DNA of 64,000 nt from Bacillus sp. F19 (GTDB taxonomy: Bacteria > Bacillota > Bacilli > Bacillales > Bacillaceae): assembly GCA_023823795.1 (NCBI GenBank), contig CP085710.1:1576001-1640000 (forward strand). Reading direction: 5' to 3'. Position 1 is the stretch's first letter. Each line of letters begins with the position of its first letter. The position numbers were made by a program, and so were the translations under genes. This document shows positions 9,003-17,400 of this stretch, piece after piece. Below the pieces are notes generated by a model. It had not been told where the DNA came from, made no database searches, and saw only the letters and a program-made list of their open reading frames with translations.

Positions 9003-9782
9003 TTATTCAGGCTTCGTCGTAATGTCTTCTCCGAAGTAGTCAATGCTGATTTTCTCAAGGGTACCATCCTGTCTGAGTTTTTCCAGCGCTTCATTCACTC
9101 TTTTTAAGAGAAGGGGATTATCCTGTGGAATGACAACGGCCTGCTCGCTTCGTTCAATAAGCTGCTGTCCGATTATGTCAAATCCGCCTTTAGCTGCACT
9201 TTTTCCTGTTACAAAATCAGTTATGACCGCGTCATGCCGGCCTGTACTCAGCGCTTTAAGGGCAGTAATATCGCTATCGTACATCTTTATGTTTTTCGTG
9301 TATTTTTCTGCGGTTGCAGCATATGTAGAACCTTTGGCTACGGCAACTTCTTTTCCTTCTAAATCTTCTACTGTTTTAATATCACTGTCAGGGCGTGTGA
9401 AAATCTGTGGACCTGAGTAGTAGTAGGGAGTGGAAAAAGAAACATGCTTTGCACGCTGATCGTTGATGGTATGGCTTGCAACTGCTGCATCTGCACGGCC
9501 GGTTTTCACGCCTTCAACGATGCCTTTAAATTTGATGCGCTTTTGAACAGGCAGAAGGCCAAGCTCCTTTGCGATCGCTTCGCCGACCGCAACATCAAAC
9601 CCGGTCATCGTCATATCATCCTTAACATAGCTGAATGGCTTGAACTCACCTGAAGCCGCGAACACAAATTCATCTTTATCAATCAGTTCTGTGCCATCTG
9701 ATAATTTCTCTTTTTCTGCGCAGGCGCTAAGCATGCAGACAAGAAAAAGGGCAGAGAATAAGAGTAATGCTTTTTTTCTCAT
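9003..9782 (-). CDS. Amino-acid ABC transporter, substrate-binding lipoprotein
   Basis: A 259-residue extracellular solute-binding protein of family 3. The N-terminus has KK, a hydrophobic core and the lipobox L-S-A-C with Cys21, so it is a membrane-anchored lipoprotein. The bilobal fold is recognisable from FKPFSYVKDDMTMTGFDVAVGEAIAKELG (the family-3 signature region), then the DAAVASHTI and VITDFVTGK segments. It captures the amino acid and delivers it to the permease. AAAGGAGCC lies well upstream of the ATG. It is the first gene of the operon; no riboswitch or T-box was recognised in front of it. Confidence 0.88.
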   Translation of the reverse strand: MRKKALLLFSALFLVCMLSACAEKEKLSDGTELIDKDEFVFAASGEFKPFSYVKDDMTMTGFDVAVGEAIAKELGLLPVQKRIKFKGIVEGVKTGRADAAVASHTINDQRAKHVSFSTPYYYSGPQIFTRPDSDIKTVEDLEGKEVAVAKGSTYAATAEKYTKNIKMYDSDITALKALSTGRHDAVITDFVTGKSAAKGGFDIIGQQLIERSEQAVVIPQDNPLLLKRVNEALEKLRQDGTLEKISIDYFGEDITTKPE

Positions 9783-9947
9783 TGAAGGATATGGCTCCTT
9801 TCTTTTTTTAAAATAGTGCGATTATGGTAAACAGGAAAAAATGCCCTAGTTGTATATACCCTAAGTTTCAGGAGACTAATCATATTATTTGAAAAATTTG
9901 AAATTAGGGGTGTGAGGGAGATAGGATAGATTCATGACAAGCAGCAT

Positions 9948-10467
9948 GAAGCACTTATCTGGTGTTGAAGCCCGCATTAAGTGCTGCAAATTCGGTTTTG
10001 AAGCACTTATCTGGTGTTGAAGTCCGCATTAAGTGCTGCAAATTCGGTTATGAAGCACTTATTTCGTGTCGGAGCCCACATTAAGTGCTGCAAATTCGGT
10101 TATGAAGCATTTATCTGGTGTTGAAGTCCGCATTAAGTGCTGCAAATTCGGTTATGAAGCACTTATCTGGTGTTGAAGTCCGCATTAAGTGCTGCAAATT
10201 CGGTTATGAAGCACTTATTTCGTGTCGGAGCCCACATTAAGTGCTGCAAATTCGGTTTTGAAGCACTTATCTGGTGTTGAAGTCCGCATTAAGTGCTGCA
10301 AATTCGGTTATGAAGCACTTATTTCGTGTCGGAGCCCACATTAAGTGCTGCAAATTCGGTTATGAAGCACTTATCTGGTGTTGAAGTCCGCATTAAGTGC
10401 TGCAAATTCGGTTTTGAAGCACTTATCTGGTGTTGAAGTCCACATTAAGTGCTGTAAACTCGCATGA
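9948..10467. repeat. Tandem repeat array A: ten units of exactly 52 bp
   Basis: Units begin GAAGCACTTA at 9948, 10000, 10052, 10104, 10156, 10208, 10260, 10312, 10364 and 10416. Each contains the inverted pair AGCACTTA ... TAAGTGCT and ends in CAAATTCGGTT. Two central variants alternate: TCTGGTGTTGAAG (units 1, 2, 4, 5, 7, 9, 10) and TTTCGTGTCGGAG (units 3, 6, 8). The last unit is decayed at its end (CTGTAAACTCGC). There are no unique spacers, so it is not a CRISPR array. Fifty-two is not a multiple of three and no coding frame is maintained. Confidence 0.95.
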
Positions 10468-10485
10468 AAGGATTCCACTTAGATC

Positions 10486-10662
10486 GCCTAATTTGAACGC
10501 GTTCATTAAGAACGAGATTGTTATCAACGAAGTTCACCTTTGAATCTTTTGATGAAGCGTATTATCGAATAGATGGCAGCTTAGATTATCTCACTCCTGT
10601 TTAATTTCTTGAAAAGTATTCAAATGGAGATAATCCATTAGAAAAGGCGATCAACCTATGAT
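10486..10662 (+). pseudogene. Decayed integrase-core transposase, C-terminal remnant
   Basis: Joined across frames, the region reads FERVH*ERDCYQR and then FESFDEAYYRIDGSLDYLTPV*FLEKY, which is the look of the C-terminal end of a DDE (rve) transposase, where H-G-S-L-x-Y-x-T-P-x-E-F is common. There are in-frame stops (TAA at 10600) and at least one frameshift. No terminal inverted repeats were found. It abuts the 52-bp array, so transposition may have disturbed this spot. Family assignment is from motif memory only. Confidence 0.4.
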
Positions 10663-10667
10663 CGCCT
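10641..10667 (-). terminator. Hairpin with minus-strand T-tract
   Basis: AGGCGATC and GATCGCCT form an 8-bp stem with a 7-nt loop; on the minus strand it is followed by TTTTC. No gene obviously uses it, so it may be a relic or a backup for the GNAT gene upstream. Confidence 0.35.
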
Positions 10668-10804
10668 CAGAAGAAAGAAAAATTAAAAACTGCGAAAAAC
10701 AATGAAAACGGTAGAGCGTGTCCAATAATTAGGGAAGCCAAGGCTTTGGCTGTAAAAAATCAAAATTCGGCTGGCATAGCGTCCTCCGCATTTTCTAGCC
10801 CAAC

Positions 10805-10831
10805 AAAAAAGAAGCAGATCATATCTGCTTC
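10805..10831 (-). terminator. Terminator of the GNAT gene
   Basis: On the minus strand GAAGCAGAT pairs with ATCTGCTTC and is followed by TTTTTTG, directly after the stop codon. Confidence 0.8.
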
Positions 10832-11335
10832 TCAATACATATCATTCCACTCGATTTCGCCTGCTTGCTTATCATAGTCAATGTTTACTTTGAAGTCGTG
10901 TTTTTCATAAAAATGCACAAGACGGTCAACGTGATCCCAGTCTCTTTTGGCAATGTCGCCAGTGATGTAGGGAATGTTTTGATCTTTGGCAAACTCTTTT
11001 AAATAATTCATGCAAATGGATCCGTAGCCTTTATTTGCAGGGCCTTTAATATCTCCGATGTGGATCGCTTTATCGTCATTGTATGTGGCATGAATGGAAA
11101 AATCCCATATGCCCCGATAAGCTGATTCACAATCATTCAGCATCACTTTGCATGAATCACCGTCATTTTGTGCATAAACCACAACCCATTTATCTTCTTT
11201 CGTCTGATCGATTCCGACAACCTGCCATCGCTTGGCAATTTCCTTCAGATTATCCTGCATTCTAAAGAGCTGAAACTGAAGTTCTTCAGCGTCTAAGGAT
11301 GTCTGATCGCTGCGTGTTAGGACAGAATTATACAT
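10832..11335 (-). CDS. GNAT-like acetyltransferase
   Basis: The 167-residue protein has a GNAT-like core: beta strands with IWDFSIHATYND and IGDIKG, then NKGYGSICMNYLKEFAKDQNIPYITGDI, which corresponds to the acetyl-CoA-binding loop and helix (Q/R-x-x-G-x-G/A replaced by N-K-G-Y-G-S) and the following strand. FYEKHDFKV at the end is the usual GNAT tail. The first 55 residues form an extra helical segment. The acceptor is unknown. TGGGAGGAGTCAGGT sets the ATG. Monocistronic. Confidence 0.65.
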   Translation of the reverse strand: MYNSVLTRSDQTSLDAEELQFQLFRMQDNLKEIAKRWQVVGIDQTKEDKWVVVYAQNDGDSCKVMLNDCESAYRGIWDFSIHATYNDDKAIHIGDIKGPANKGYGSICMNYLKEFAKDQNIPYITGDIAKRDWDHVDRLVHFYEKHDFKVNIDYDKQAGEIEWNDMY

Positions 11336-11460
11336 ACCTGACTCCTCCCATTTTTAAGATCCGAACACAAAACACAGTTCTCAATTCTACTAGATTTAAT
11401 TAGAAGAATCAACCGTATTGCCCGAATTGGAAGGAGTTACAGAAATGACTATTTTAATGA

Positions 11461-11494
11461 AAAAGACGGCACCCGCATGAAACAAGGTGCCGTA
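11461..11494 (-). terminator. Terminator of the 77-aa protein gene
   Basis: ACGGCACC and GGTGCCGT form the stem; on the minus strand it runs into CTTTTTC just after the stop codon. Confidence 0.8.
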
Positions 11495-11497
11495 CCT

Positions 11498-11731
11498 TCA
11501 TTCTTCTTCACTGTCATAAATAAGATGGTCAAAGCTGTTATTGTGAATGGCGTTGAGCTCGTCAATCTTATAGATTAAAAATTGATGATCGTCACCGTAT
11601 AGATCAAGTTTATTTATCACTTTATACTGCTCAAGCGCAGTCCGTGCTTTTGTTTCTTCCGTGAAAATCCCGACAACATTCGAAGCTTCTCCGCAGTCAG
11701 AACAGCCAATATCCACTACCACGAAATACAT
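11498..11731 (-). CDS. Small hypothetical protein with CxxC, 77 aa
   Basis: The start is taken at ATG 11731 because AGAAGGTGATCAG lies just upstream; an upstream in-frame ATG would add 24 residues without a ribosome binding site. The product MYFVVVDIGCSDCGEASNVVG carries a C-S-D-C pair near residues 10-13 and a Glu-rich tail (YDSEEE). The strand-helix pattern with FTEETKARTALEQY is reminiscent of small Bacillus proteins that report on or modulate another factor, but I do not recognise a named family. It is monocistronic with its own terminator. Confidence 0.6.
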   Translation of the reverse strand: MYFVVVDIGCSDCGEASNVVGIFTEETKARTALEQYKVINKLDLYGDDHQFLIYKIDELNAIHNNSFDHLIYDSEEE

Positions 11732-11803
11732 CTGATCACCTTCTAGTTTTCGTTCTTGCATCCATTTTCTCATGAGGCTCGTGCGAAAACAAGAAATCGG
11801 CAC

Positions 11804-11832
11804 AAAAAGAACCGGCAGACTGATGCCGGTTC
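11804..11832 (-). terminator. Terminator of the PNPOx-like gene
   Basis: GAACCGGC and GCCGGTTC pair around 7 nt; on the minus strand the tail is TTTTTGTG. Confidence 0.8.
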
Positions 11833-11840
11833 CTGATTCC

Positions 11841-12272
11841 CTATACTTCTAATATCTGCGGTGACTCGTGCTCGCTGTTCATTAATCTGATTTTATGCGG
11901 CTTGATTGCTAGAACAATATAATTTGGATCATTCGGACCTTCAAACCAGTTTTTCATATGATCATTCCAGATCTTTTCCTTTAATTTCTGATCTTCGCTG
12001 ATGCTTGCCTTGCCTTCAAACTCGATATATGAATCCCCATATCCTTCGCCTTCATACCCAATCAGGATATGTACATTTGGATTTTCGTCGATTTCTTCTG
12101 CTTTATGAGTGTTTTTATTTGTAGGTGTATAAAGCATTAATTCATCATTGAAAAACGTCATATAACGGGAGTGAGGCTTGTTATCCACTACAGTAGCAAG
12201 CGTGCCGACCTTATGCTTCTTCAGTATATCTAATACTTCTTTATTTAATTTCTGCTTATCCAAGTAAAACAT
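11841..12272 (-). CDS. Pyridoxamine 5'-phosphate oxidase-like (general stress protein 26-type) protein
   Basis: A 143-residue split-barrel flavin-binding protein. VGTLATVVDNKPHSRYMTFFNDELMLYTPTNKNTHKAEEIDENPNVHILIGY is the classic start of the GSP26/YdaG family (PNPOx-like). These bind FMN or F420-like cofactors; the stress role is not known in detail. ATG at 12272 directly abuts AAAAGGAG, so the TTG at 12263, 9 nt from the Shine-Dalgarno, is the likelier start. A sigma-B-like promoter upstream agrees with the general stress regulon membership known for the B. subtilis relative. Monocistronic. Confidence 0.85.
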   Translation of the reverse strand: MFYLDKQKLNKEVLDILKKHKVGTLATVVDNKPHSRYMTFFNDELMLYTPTNKNTHKAEEIDENPNVHILIGYEGEGYGDSYIEFEGKASISEDQKLKEKIWNDHMKNWFEGPNDPNYIVLAIKPHKIRLMNSEHESPQILEV

Positions 12273-12298
12273 CTCCTTTTAGTAGGTGTTAGTATGTA

Positions 12299-12324
12299 TA
12301 TTCCTTCTTATTAGGAGATTAAAA
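12299..12324 (-). promoter_or_regulatory. Sigma-B-like promoter of the GSP26-type gene
   Basis: On the minus strand TTTTAA, 14 nt, GGAATA compares with the sigma-B pattern GTTTAA-N12-14-GGGWAW (one mismatch in each box). It sits 27 bp before the ATG. Confidence 0.45.
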
Positions 12325-12427
12325 CATTGGAATATGCTCGCAGTTAATAAAAAACAGTATTGTTAAAAATAGCCATTAAGTGTAAAATGTAACTAAATAA
12401 CACATTTTTCTATTTGGTGGTGGATCT

Positions 12428-13879
12428 ATGAAAAAGAGATATTTAATGCTCCTCACTCTCGGATTTCTCATTGTTTTTGCATGTTCACTAAAAGCAGCTT
12501 CAGAAGAAGATAAGATTGATCCGTTAATCATGACCGATGTCAGCGGCTTAATGCCAATAAAAATTGATAAGGTCATAAAAGGAAAAGAGATTGACTCATT
12601 CAAAAAAGCAATCAACGAAGCAATAGAGACGAATAAGAAAATCTCTATTGCGGGAAAGCAGCACAGCCAGGGAGGGCATACCTATTACAAAGATGCAATT
12701 GTGCTCGATATGACTTCCTACAATAAGATTTTGGACTTTGATAAAAAGAATAAGACGATAACTGTCCAAAGCGGGGCGACCTGGGATGATATTCAGCGCT
12801 TTGTCAATCCGCATGGCCTTGCAGTGAAAGTCATGCAATCTCAAAATATATTCACGGTCGGGGGCTCGATGAGCGTGAATGTGCATGGACGGGATATCCG
12901 CCATGGTTCTCTTATTGACAGCATTCAATCCTTTCGATTGCTTACCGCCGATGGTGAAATTGTGCGCGTCAGCCGAACGGAAAATGCCGGGCTTTTCCCG
13001 CTTGTTATAGGCGGATACGGTCTGTTTGGAGTGATTTTAGATGCAGAAATCAGTTTAACGGATGATGAGCTCTATGTAATGAAAACAAAAGCAATCGATT
13101 ACAAAGAATATGCCGATTATTTTAAACAGGAAGTCGGAGGCAATGAAAATGTCCGGATGCATCTTGCCAGATTATCCACTGCACCTGACTCTTTTTTGAG
13201 CGAAATGTATGTAACGAACTATGAACTTGCAGGTGATCAGGGTGCCCGTGCAGAATATGATGAACTAAGCCAAGAAAAGAATGTTGCGTTCATGAAATTC
13301 CTGCTTGGTTTATCAAGAAACTACGATTGGGGAAAAAATGTTTTTTGGAATGCACAAAAGTCATATTTTGTGAAAAAAGAAGATTCCTATATTACGAGAA
13401 ATAATGTGATGCGGTCAGAGTCTGAGTTTCTGGAGTATGAACATGAAACGAATACAGATATTCTTCAGGAATACTTTGTCCCGGTTGATGCATTTCCTGA
13501 CTATGTGGACAGTCTGCGGAAGACATTAACAGAGGAAGAGCTGAATTTATTTAATATTACCATTCGATACGTTGATCACAATGAAGACGCTGTTATGTCC
13601 TACAGCCGAGATGATATGTTTGCCTTCGTATTATTAATCAATCAGGGGTTGTCTGATGATGAAATAAAGAAGACCAGAAACGTGATCCGGAAAATGATTG
13701 ATGTCACTCTTACTTTCAGGGGCACATATTATTTGCCTTATCAGCCTTATCCGACTAAGGAGCAAATGAAGCGTGCATATCCAAGAACAGATGAGTTTTT
13801 CGGGCTGAAGCGAACGTATGACAAAGAGGAAATTTTTATGAACTACTTTTATGAGGAGTATGGCCGCGATGAAAAATGA
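12428..13879 (+). CDS. FAD-binding (VAO/PCMH-type) oxidoreductase, membrane-anchored
   Basis: A 483-residue flavoprotein. The FAD-binding type-4 domain is clear: ISIAGKQHSQGGHTYY and IVLDMTSYNKIL near residues 60-90, then GSMSVNVHGRDIRHGS (around residue 145-160) and IGGYGLFGVIL near 190-200, which contact the FAD pyrophosphate and ring. The C-terminal half is the substrate cap. The N-terminus has KKR, a hydrophobic core and Cys19 in V-F-A-C, so it is probably a lipoprotein facing outside. The electron donor substrate is unknown (sugar-acid or alcohol oxidases share this fold). GGTGGTGG precedes the ATG. It overlaps the half-MFS gene and heads a three-gene operon. Confidence 0.82.
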   Translation: MKKRYLMLLTLGFLIVFACSLKAASEEDKIDPLIMTDVSGLMPIKIDKVIKGKEIDSFKKAINEAIETNKKISIAGKQHSQGGHTYYKDAIVLDMTSYNKILDFDKKNKTITVQSGATWDDIQRFVNPHGLAVKVMQSQNIFTVGGSMSVNVHGRDIRHGSLIDSIQSFRLLTADGEIVRVSRTENAGLFPLVIGGYGLFGVILDAEISLTDDELYVMKTKAIDYKEYADYFKQEVGGNENVRMHLARLSTAPDSFLSEMYVTNYELAGDQGARAEYDELSQEKNVAFMKFLLGLSRNYDWGKNVFWNAQKSYFVKKEDSYITRNNVMRSESEFLEYEHETNTDILQEYFVPVDAFPDYVDSLRKTLTEEELNLFNITIRYVDHNEDAVMSYSRDDMFAFVLLINQGLSDDEIKKTRNVIRKMIDVTLTFRGTYYLPYQPYPTKEQMKRAYPRTDEFFGLKRTYDKEEIFMNYFYEEYGRDEK

Positions 13880-14477
13880 TTCGTTCAGAAGATTTGTTGC
13901 GGCTCAGAGCACGCTGTTTTTTGCGGGTAATTTCATTTTCCCTTTCTATATTTTATTTATAAAAAATGTAGGGTCCTCTTTTTCTCAGTTCGGAATATCG
14001 TATGGATTATTTGGTCTTTCAGCAGCGCTTATTCATCCGCTTTTAGGCCGTATGTCAGGGAAGGTAAGCGACAAAGTGATGTTAGCGGTTTCCTCGTTCG
14101 GCATGTCTTTGATTCTTTTGTATTACCCTCATATAGGAACGATTGAAGAAGTATATGTATGCCAAATGATCATGGGCATCTTTGGCGCGATGCAGAAGCA
14201 TGGGGAAAAGATGCTGTTGACGCAGTGGACGACAGAAGAAAAACGGGGAATACAAGTTGGTAATTATCATTTTTTCACATCGCTTATGTCAGCGGCTGCG
14301 ATCATGGGAGGCGGATTTTTAGCTCAGTACTTTACGGTGATATTCCTATTTTTCATAGCATCAGCGGTCTACTTTATTGGCGGAGTGATCATTTTAAGAA
14401 TAACAGATACATACTTTGATAAGGAACAGAAGGTGGAACAGCATGCTGATTCAGCTCCATCCCATAACGAAGCATAA
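13869..14477 (+). CDS. Half-length MFS transporter-like protein, 202 aa
   Basis: The start is set at ATG 13869, 10 nt after GAGGAG, within the end of the oxidase gene. The product is about half the normal MFS length, with about six membrane segments. The loop-2/3 signature is present as GRMSGKVSDK near residue 55-65. No second half follows; a hydrophilic tail (DKEQKVEQHADSAPSHNEA) ends the protein and carries the ribosome binding site of the next gene. Either it dimerises to form a full transporter or it is a truncated gene that remained translated. Confidence 0.7.
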   Translation: MKNDSFRRFVAAQSTLFFAGNFIFPFYILFIKNVGSSFSQFGISYGLFGLSAALIHPLLGRMSGKVSDKVMLAVSSFGMSLILLYYPHIGTIEEVYVCQMIMGIFGAMQKHGEKMLLTQWTTEEKRGIQVGNYHFFTSLMSAAAIMGGGFLAQYFTVIFLFFIASAVYFIGGVIILRITDTYFDKEQKVEQHADSAPSHNEA

Positions 14478-14886
14478 TTGGGAAACGTGTATATCGCTAA
14501 AGGTTCTAAAAGAGCAAGAGAGGTTTGTTGCGAGTAACTTGTATTCACTGGCAGAGTCCAGATTTGAAACCACTTTTTTGCCGCTGGGCATTTATGCTGA
14601 AAATAAAATGATCGGCTTTGCGATGGTCGGAAAAGATCCTAATGATGGGGTATACTGGCTGGTCCGGTTTATGGTTGATAAAGCCCATCAAGGAAAAGGG
14701 TATGGCTTTGCAGCTTTGCAGATTGTCCTAAGTTTTATGAAATCACGCTATGATGTCAGCCCATTTCTTTTACTTGGAGTCAATCCTGAGAATGTTCAGG
14801 CAATAAGGCTATATCAAAAAGCGGGTTTTATCCATACAGGTAAAGTAGAAAACGGCGAGGCCCTTTACCGGCTGGGTATATATTAA
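14443..14886 (+). CDS. GNAT N-acetyltransferase (spermidine/diamine acetyltransferase-like)
   Basis: ATG 14443 follows AGAAGGTGGAACAGC; an upstream in-frame ATG at 14416 lacks such a site. The 147-residue product shows the full GNAT layout: LPLGIYAENKMIGFAMVG (beta 2-4), VRFMVDKAHQGKGYGFAAL with the acetyl-CoA loop Q-G-K-G-Y-G, then LGVNPENVQAIRLYQKAGF and a C-terminal strand. This arrangement is common to BltD/PaiA-like polyamine acetyltransferases, so an amine acceptor is plausible but unproven. The gene overlaps the end of the MFS gene by 35 bp and closes the operon. Confidence 0.8.
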   Translation: MLIQLHPITKHNWETCISLKVLKEQERFVASNLYSLAESRFETTFLPLGIYAENKMIGFAMVGKDPNDGVYWLVRFMVDKAHQGKGYGFAALQIVLSFMKSRYDVSPFLLLGVNPENVQAIRLYQKAGFIHTGKVENGEALYRLGIY

Positions 14887-14892
14887 AGATAG

Positions 14893-14925
14893 AGTGCCGA
14901 ACGAAATTCGTGCCGGCACTTTTTA
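14893..14925. terminator. Terminator after the GNAT gene
   Basis: AGTGCCG pairs with CGGCACT around 14 nt and is followed by TTTTT. Its tail overlaps the stop region of the converging PH-domain gene. Confidence 0.75.
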
Positions 14926-15348
14926 AGGTGTTGAAAGATGGGGATTTTGCTGCGTCAGCTCTTTGAAAAAGCCATTTTCGTCCTTAGGAAGTGAGACAAG
15001 TGCAAATCTCGTGGATGCATTAGGTCTCGATCCGATGGGGGCTGCAAAAATGATTTCAAGCCTTTTCAGCGTCCAGGCGGGAGCTGAGAGCGGATTGTTT
15101 GAATAGCGGATTTCCTTTATATCCCTGATAGGTATTTCTTTTTTAATTAATCCGAACACGATCATCAATTTTTGGTTTTTAATGACAAAGTAGGATTTTA
15201 TTAATGCGTGGGCTAAAAAAGCAGACAGCAAAAAAGGGATAATCAGGGATGGAAGGGTTTCAGACCGGAACAGCAGAAAAAATGGCAGGATGATCAGAAA
15301 CAGCACAATGGCAACAAGAATCGGGTTTTTCTTTACTTGAAAAATCAT
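14923..15348 (-). CDS. Membrane protein with bacterial PH domain
   Basis: A 141-residue protein: two hydrophobic segments (residues 9-27 and 32-48) form a membrane hairpin, followed by a cytoplasmic PH-like domain with FVIKNQKLMIVFGLIKKEIPIRDIKEIRYSNNPLSAPAWTLKRLEI. The pattern I-x-D-I-K-E-I-R-x-S-x-N-P-L-S-A-P-A is the hallmark of the bPH_4/DUF1200-type domain found widely in Bacillus. Function is unknown; such proteins may bind lipids or partners at the membrane. AAAAGGAGATTTTATAT sets the ATG. Confidence 0.75.
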   Translation of the reverse strand: MIFQVKKNPILVAIVLFLIILPFFLLFRSETLPSLIIPFLLSAFLAHALIKSYFVIKNQKLMIVFGLIKKEIPIRDIKEIRYSNNPLSAPAWTLKRLEIIFAAPIGSRPNASTRFALVSLPKDENGFFKELTQQNPHLSTP

Positions 15349-15555
15349 ATATAAAATCTCCTTTTATGATTCATTTTAGCATATTTTACCTTTTTATGAA
15401 GGTATTGTTATCTAGATTTCATACCATACTATATTCCCTATAGATTGAAATCATGAAAAATAAGGATAGGATGAATGAATTAATATTCAGATAATTCAGA
15501 CGAATTACTTGATTCTCTATTTTCTTTTCCGTATGGTAGAGAGGAGATTCTACAT

Positions 15556-17328
15556 ATGAGGAGGAAGGTTATGAAAAGAAGGGTGAGTATTTTCCTGATT
15601 GCGATCTTGCTTGCTGGAGGATTTCCGGTCAGTACAGAGGCTAAGAAGCCTGAGAAGAAAGAGGAATACAGTCAGGTCGATGTTGGACGGGATGGCATGG
15701 TGACAACGGCCCATCCGCTGGCATCTAAAATTGGAGCTGATGTTCTTAAAAAGGGCGGAAATGCCATTGATGCAGCTGTTGCGATTCAATATGCGCTGAA
15801 TGTAACAGAGCCGATGATGTCCGGAATTGGCGGCGGCGGGTTTATGATGGTGTATGACGGCAAAACAGAAGAAACAACGATTATCAACAGCCGCGAACGG
15901 GCGCCTGCAGGAGCGGCGCCAGATATGTTTCTCGATGAAAACGGAGTTCCAATTCCTTTTTCAGAACGATACAAAGGGGGAAATGCGGTTGGAGTGCCAG
16001 GGACGCTGAAGGGATTGGAAACAGCTCTGGAAATGTGGGGGACTCGATCAATGAAGGAACTGATCAGTCCTTCGATTCAACTCGCTGAAAAAGGTTTTAA
16101 AATTGATTCGGTTTTAGCAGAAGCGATTTCAGACAATGCTGAAACGTTATCCGCTACAGCTGCAAAGGACGTCTTCCTTCCAAAAGGAACACCGTTAAAA
16201 GAAGGGGACAAGCTTGTTCAAAAAGACTTGGCGAAAACGTTTAAACTGATTCGTTCAAAAGGAACCGATGCGTTCTACAAAGGTGAAATCGGGCAAGCCC
16301 TGGCTTTCACCGTACAGGATTTTGGAGGATCCATGACGCCGGATGATTTGAAGCGGTATGATGTCACCATTGATGAACCAATTTGGGGCGAGTATCAGGG
16401 GTATGAAATTGCCAGCATGCCGCCGCCAAGCTCCGGCGGAGTTTTCTTGCTGCAGATGCTGAAGATCCTTGATGATTTCAATTTATCTCAATACGACGTG
16501 CGTTCGGCTGAGAAATATCATTTGCTTGCAGAGGCCATGCATCTTGCCTATGCTGACCGGGCAGTCTATGCTGGCGATCCTGAATTTGTAAATGTACCAG
16601 TAGATGGACTGCTCCATCCGGATTACATTGCTGAAAGACAGCAGCTGATCAGTCTAAATACAGTTAATCCAAATCCTCAAGCGGGAGATCCGTGGAAGTA
16701 CGAAGAAGGTACTGCAGACTATGAACAAACGGTGCAGCCAAATGATAGGCAGTACGGGGAAACGACTCACTTCAGCGTGACAGATAAATGGGGAAATGTC
16801 GTCTCTTATACAACAACCATTGAGCAGGTTTTTGGAAGCGGCATAATGGTTCCAGGATACGGTTTAATGCTGAACAATGAACTCACTGACTTTGACGCTG
16901 TTCCGGGCGGAGCCAATGAAGTTCAGCCGAATAAACGCCCCCTTAGCAGCATGACTCCGACCATTGTGTTTGAAGATGATAAACCTGTTTTAACAGTCGG
17001 ATCTCCTGGAGGACCAACGATTATCACATCCGTGCTTCAAACGATTCTTCACACCATCGAATATGATATGGAACTAAAAGCAGCAGTTGAAGAACCTAGA
17101 ATCTATACGAACAATCTGAATTCGTATCGGTTTGAAAACGGTATTTCTTCAAACCTCATTGCTCGTTTAAATCAAATGGGTCACCGGTTTGGGACAAGCC
17201 CTGTTGTCATTGGCAACGTGCAAAGCATCCTGATTGATAACGAAAAAGGAATATTTAAAGGAGTAGCCGACTCAAGCAGAAATGGCGCTGCCATCGGCGT
17301 TGATCTAAAAAAGAAGAGAGGTGAGTAA
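15556..17328 (+). CDS. ggt: Gamma-glutamyltransferase, secreted
   Basis: The 590-residue precursor has a signal peptide ending near VSTEA (about residue 30). GGT is an N-terminal nucleophile hydrolase that cleaves itself into large and small subunits: the cut falls before the first Thr of T-T-H-F-S-V (Thr403). ESxGIGGGGF-like MSGIGGGGFM, NSRERAPAGA (glutamyl-binding Arg) and RPLSSMTPTIV with SPGGPTIIT (oxyanion residues) are all present. It transfers or hydrolyses gamma-glutamyl groups of glutathione, glutamine or poly-gamma-glutamate outside the cell. Two starts are possible: ATG 15556 after GAGAGGAG, or ATG 15571 after ATGAGGAGG. Monocistronic with its own terminator. Confidence 0.93.
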   Translation: MRRKVMKRRVSIFLIAILLAGGFPVSTEAKKPEKKEEYSQVDVGRDGMVTTAHPLASKIGADVLKKGGNAIDAAVAIQYALNVTEPMMSGIGGGGFMMVYDGKTEETTIINSRERAPAGAAPDMFLDENGVPIPFSERYKGGNAVGVPGTLKGLETALEMWGTRSMKELISPSIQLAEKGFKIDSVLAEAISDNAETLSATAAKDVFLPKGTPLKEGDKLVQKDLAKTFKLIRSKGTDAFYKGEIGQALAFTVQDFGGSMTPDDLKRYDVTIDEPIWGEYQGYEIASMPPPSSGGVFLLQMLKILDDFNLSQYDVRSAEKYHLLAEAMHLAYADRAVYAGDPEFVNVPVDGLLHPDYIAERQQLISLNTVNPNPQAGDPWKYEEGTADYEQTVQPNDRQYGETTHFSVTDKWGNVVSYTTTIEQVFGSGIMVPGYGLMLNNELTDFDAVPGGANEVQPNKRPLSSMTPTIVFEDDKPVLTVGSPGGPTIITSVLQTILHTIEYDMELKAAVEEPRIYTNNLNSYRFENGISSNLIARLNQMGHRFGTSPVVIGNVQSILIDNEKGIFKGVADSSRNGAAIGVDLKKKRGE

Positions 17329-17335
17329 GAGAATG

Positions 17336-17367
17336 CAGCACCCTATTGGAGAGGGTGCTGTTTTTTT
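17336..17367 (+). terminator. Terminator of ggt
   Basis: CAGCACCCT and AGGGTGCTG pair perfectly around 7 nt and are followed by seven T. Confidence 0.88.
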
Positions 17368-17400
17368 GTTTACAGATTTTGCGGGAGTTCACAATTTTAC

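Noticed and set aside
9043-9420. 125-codon plus-strand frame
   Set aside because: It is the antisense shadow of the binding-protein gene, which has a lipobox and family motifs.
9948-10467. CRISPR array
   Set aside because: Units are contiguous near-copies without unique spacers, and no cas genes are near.
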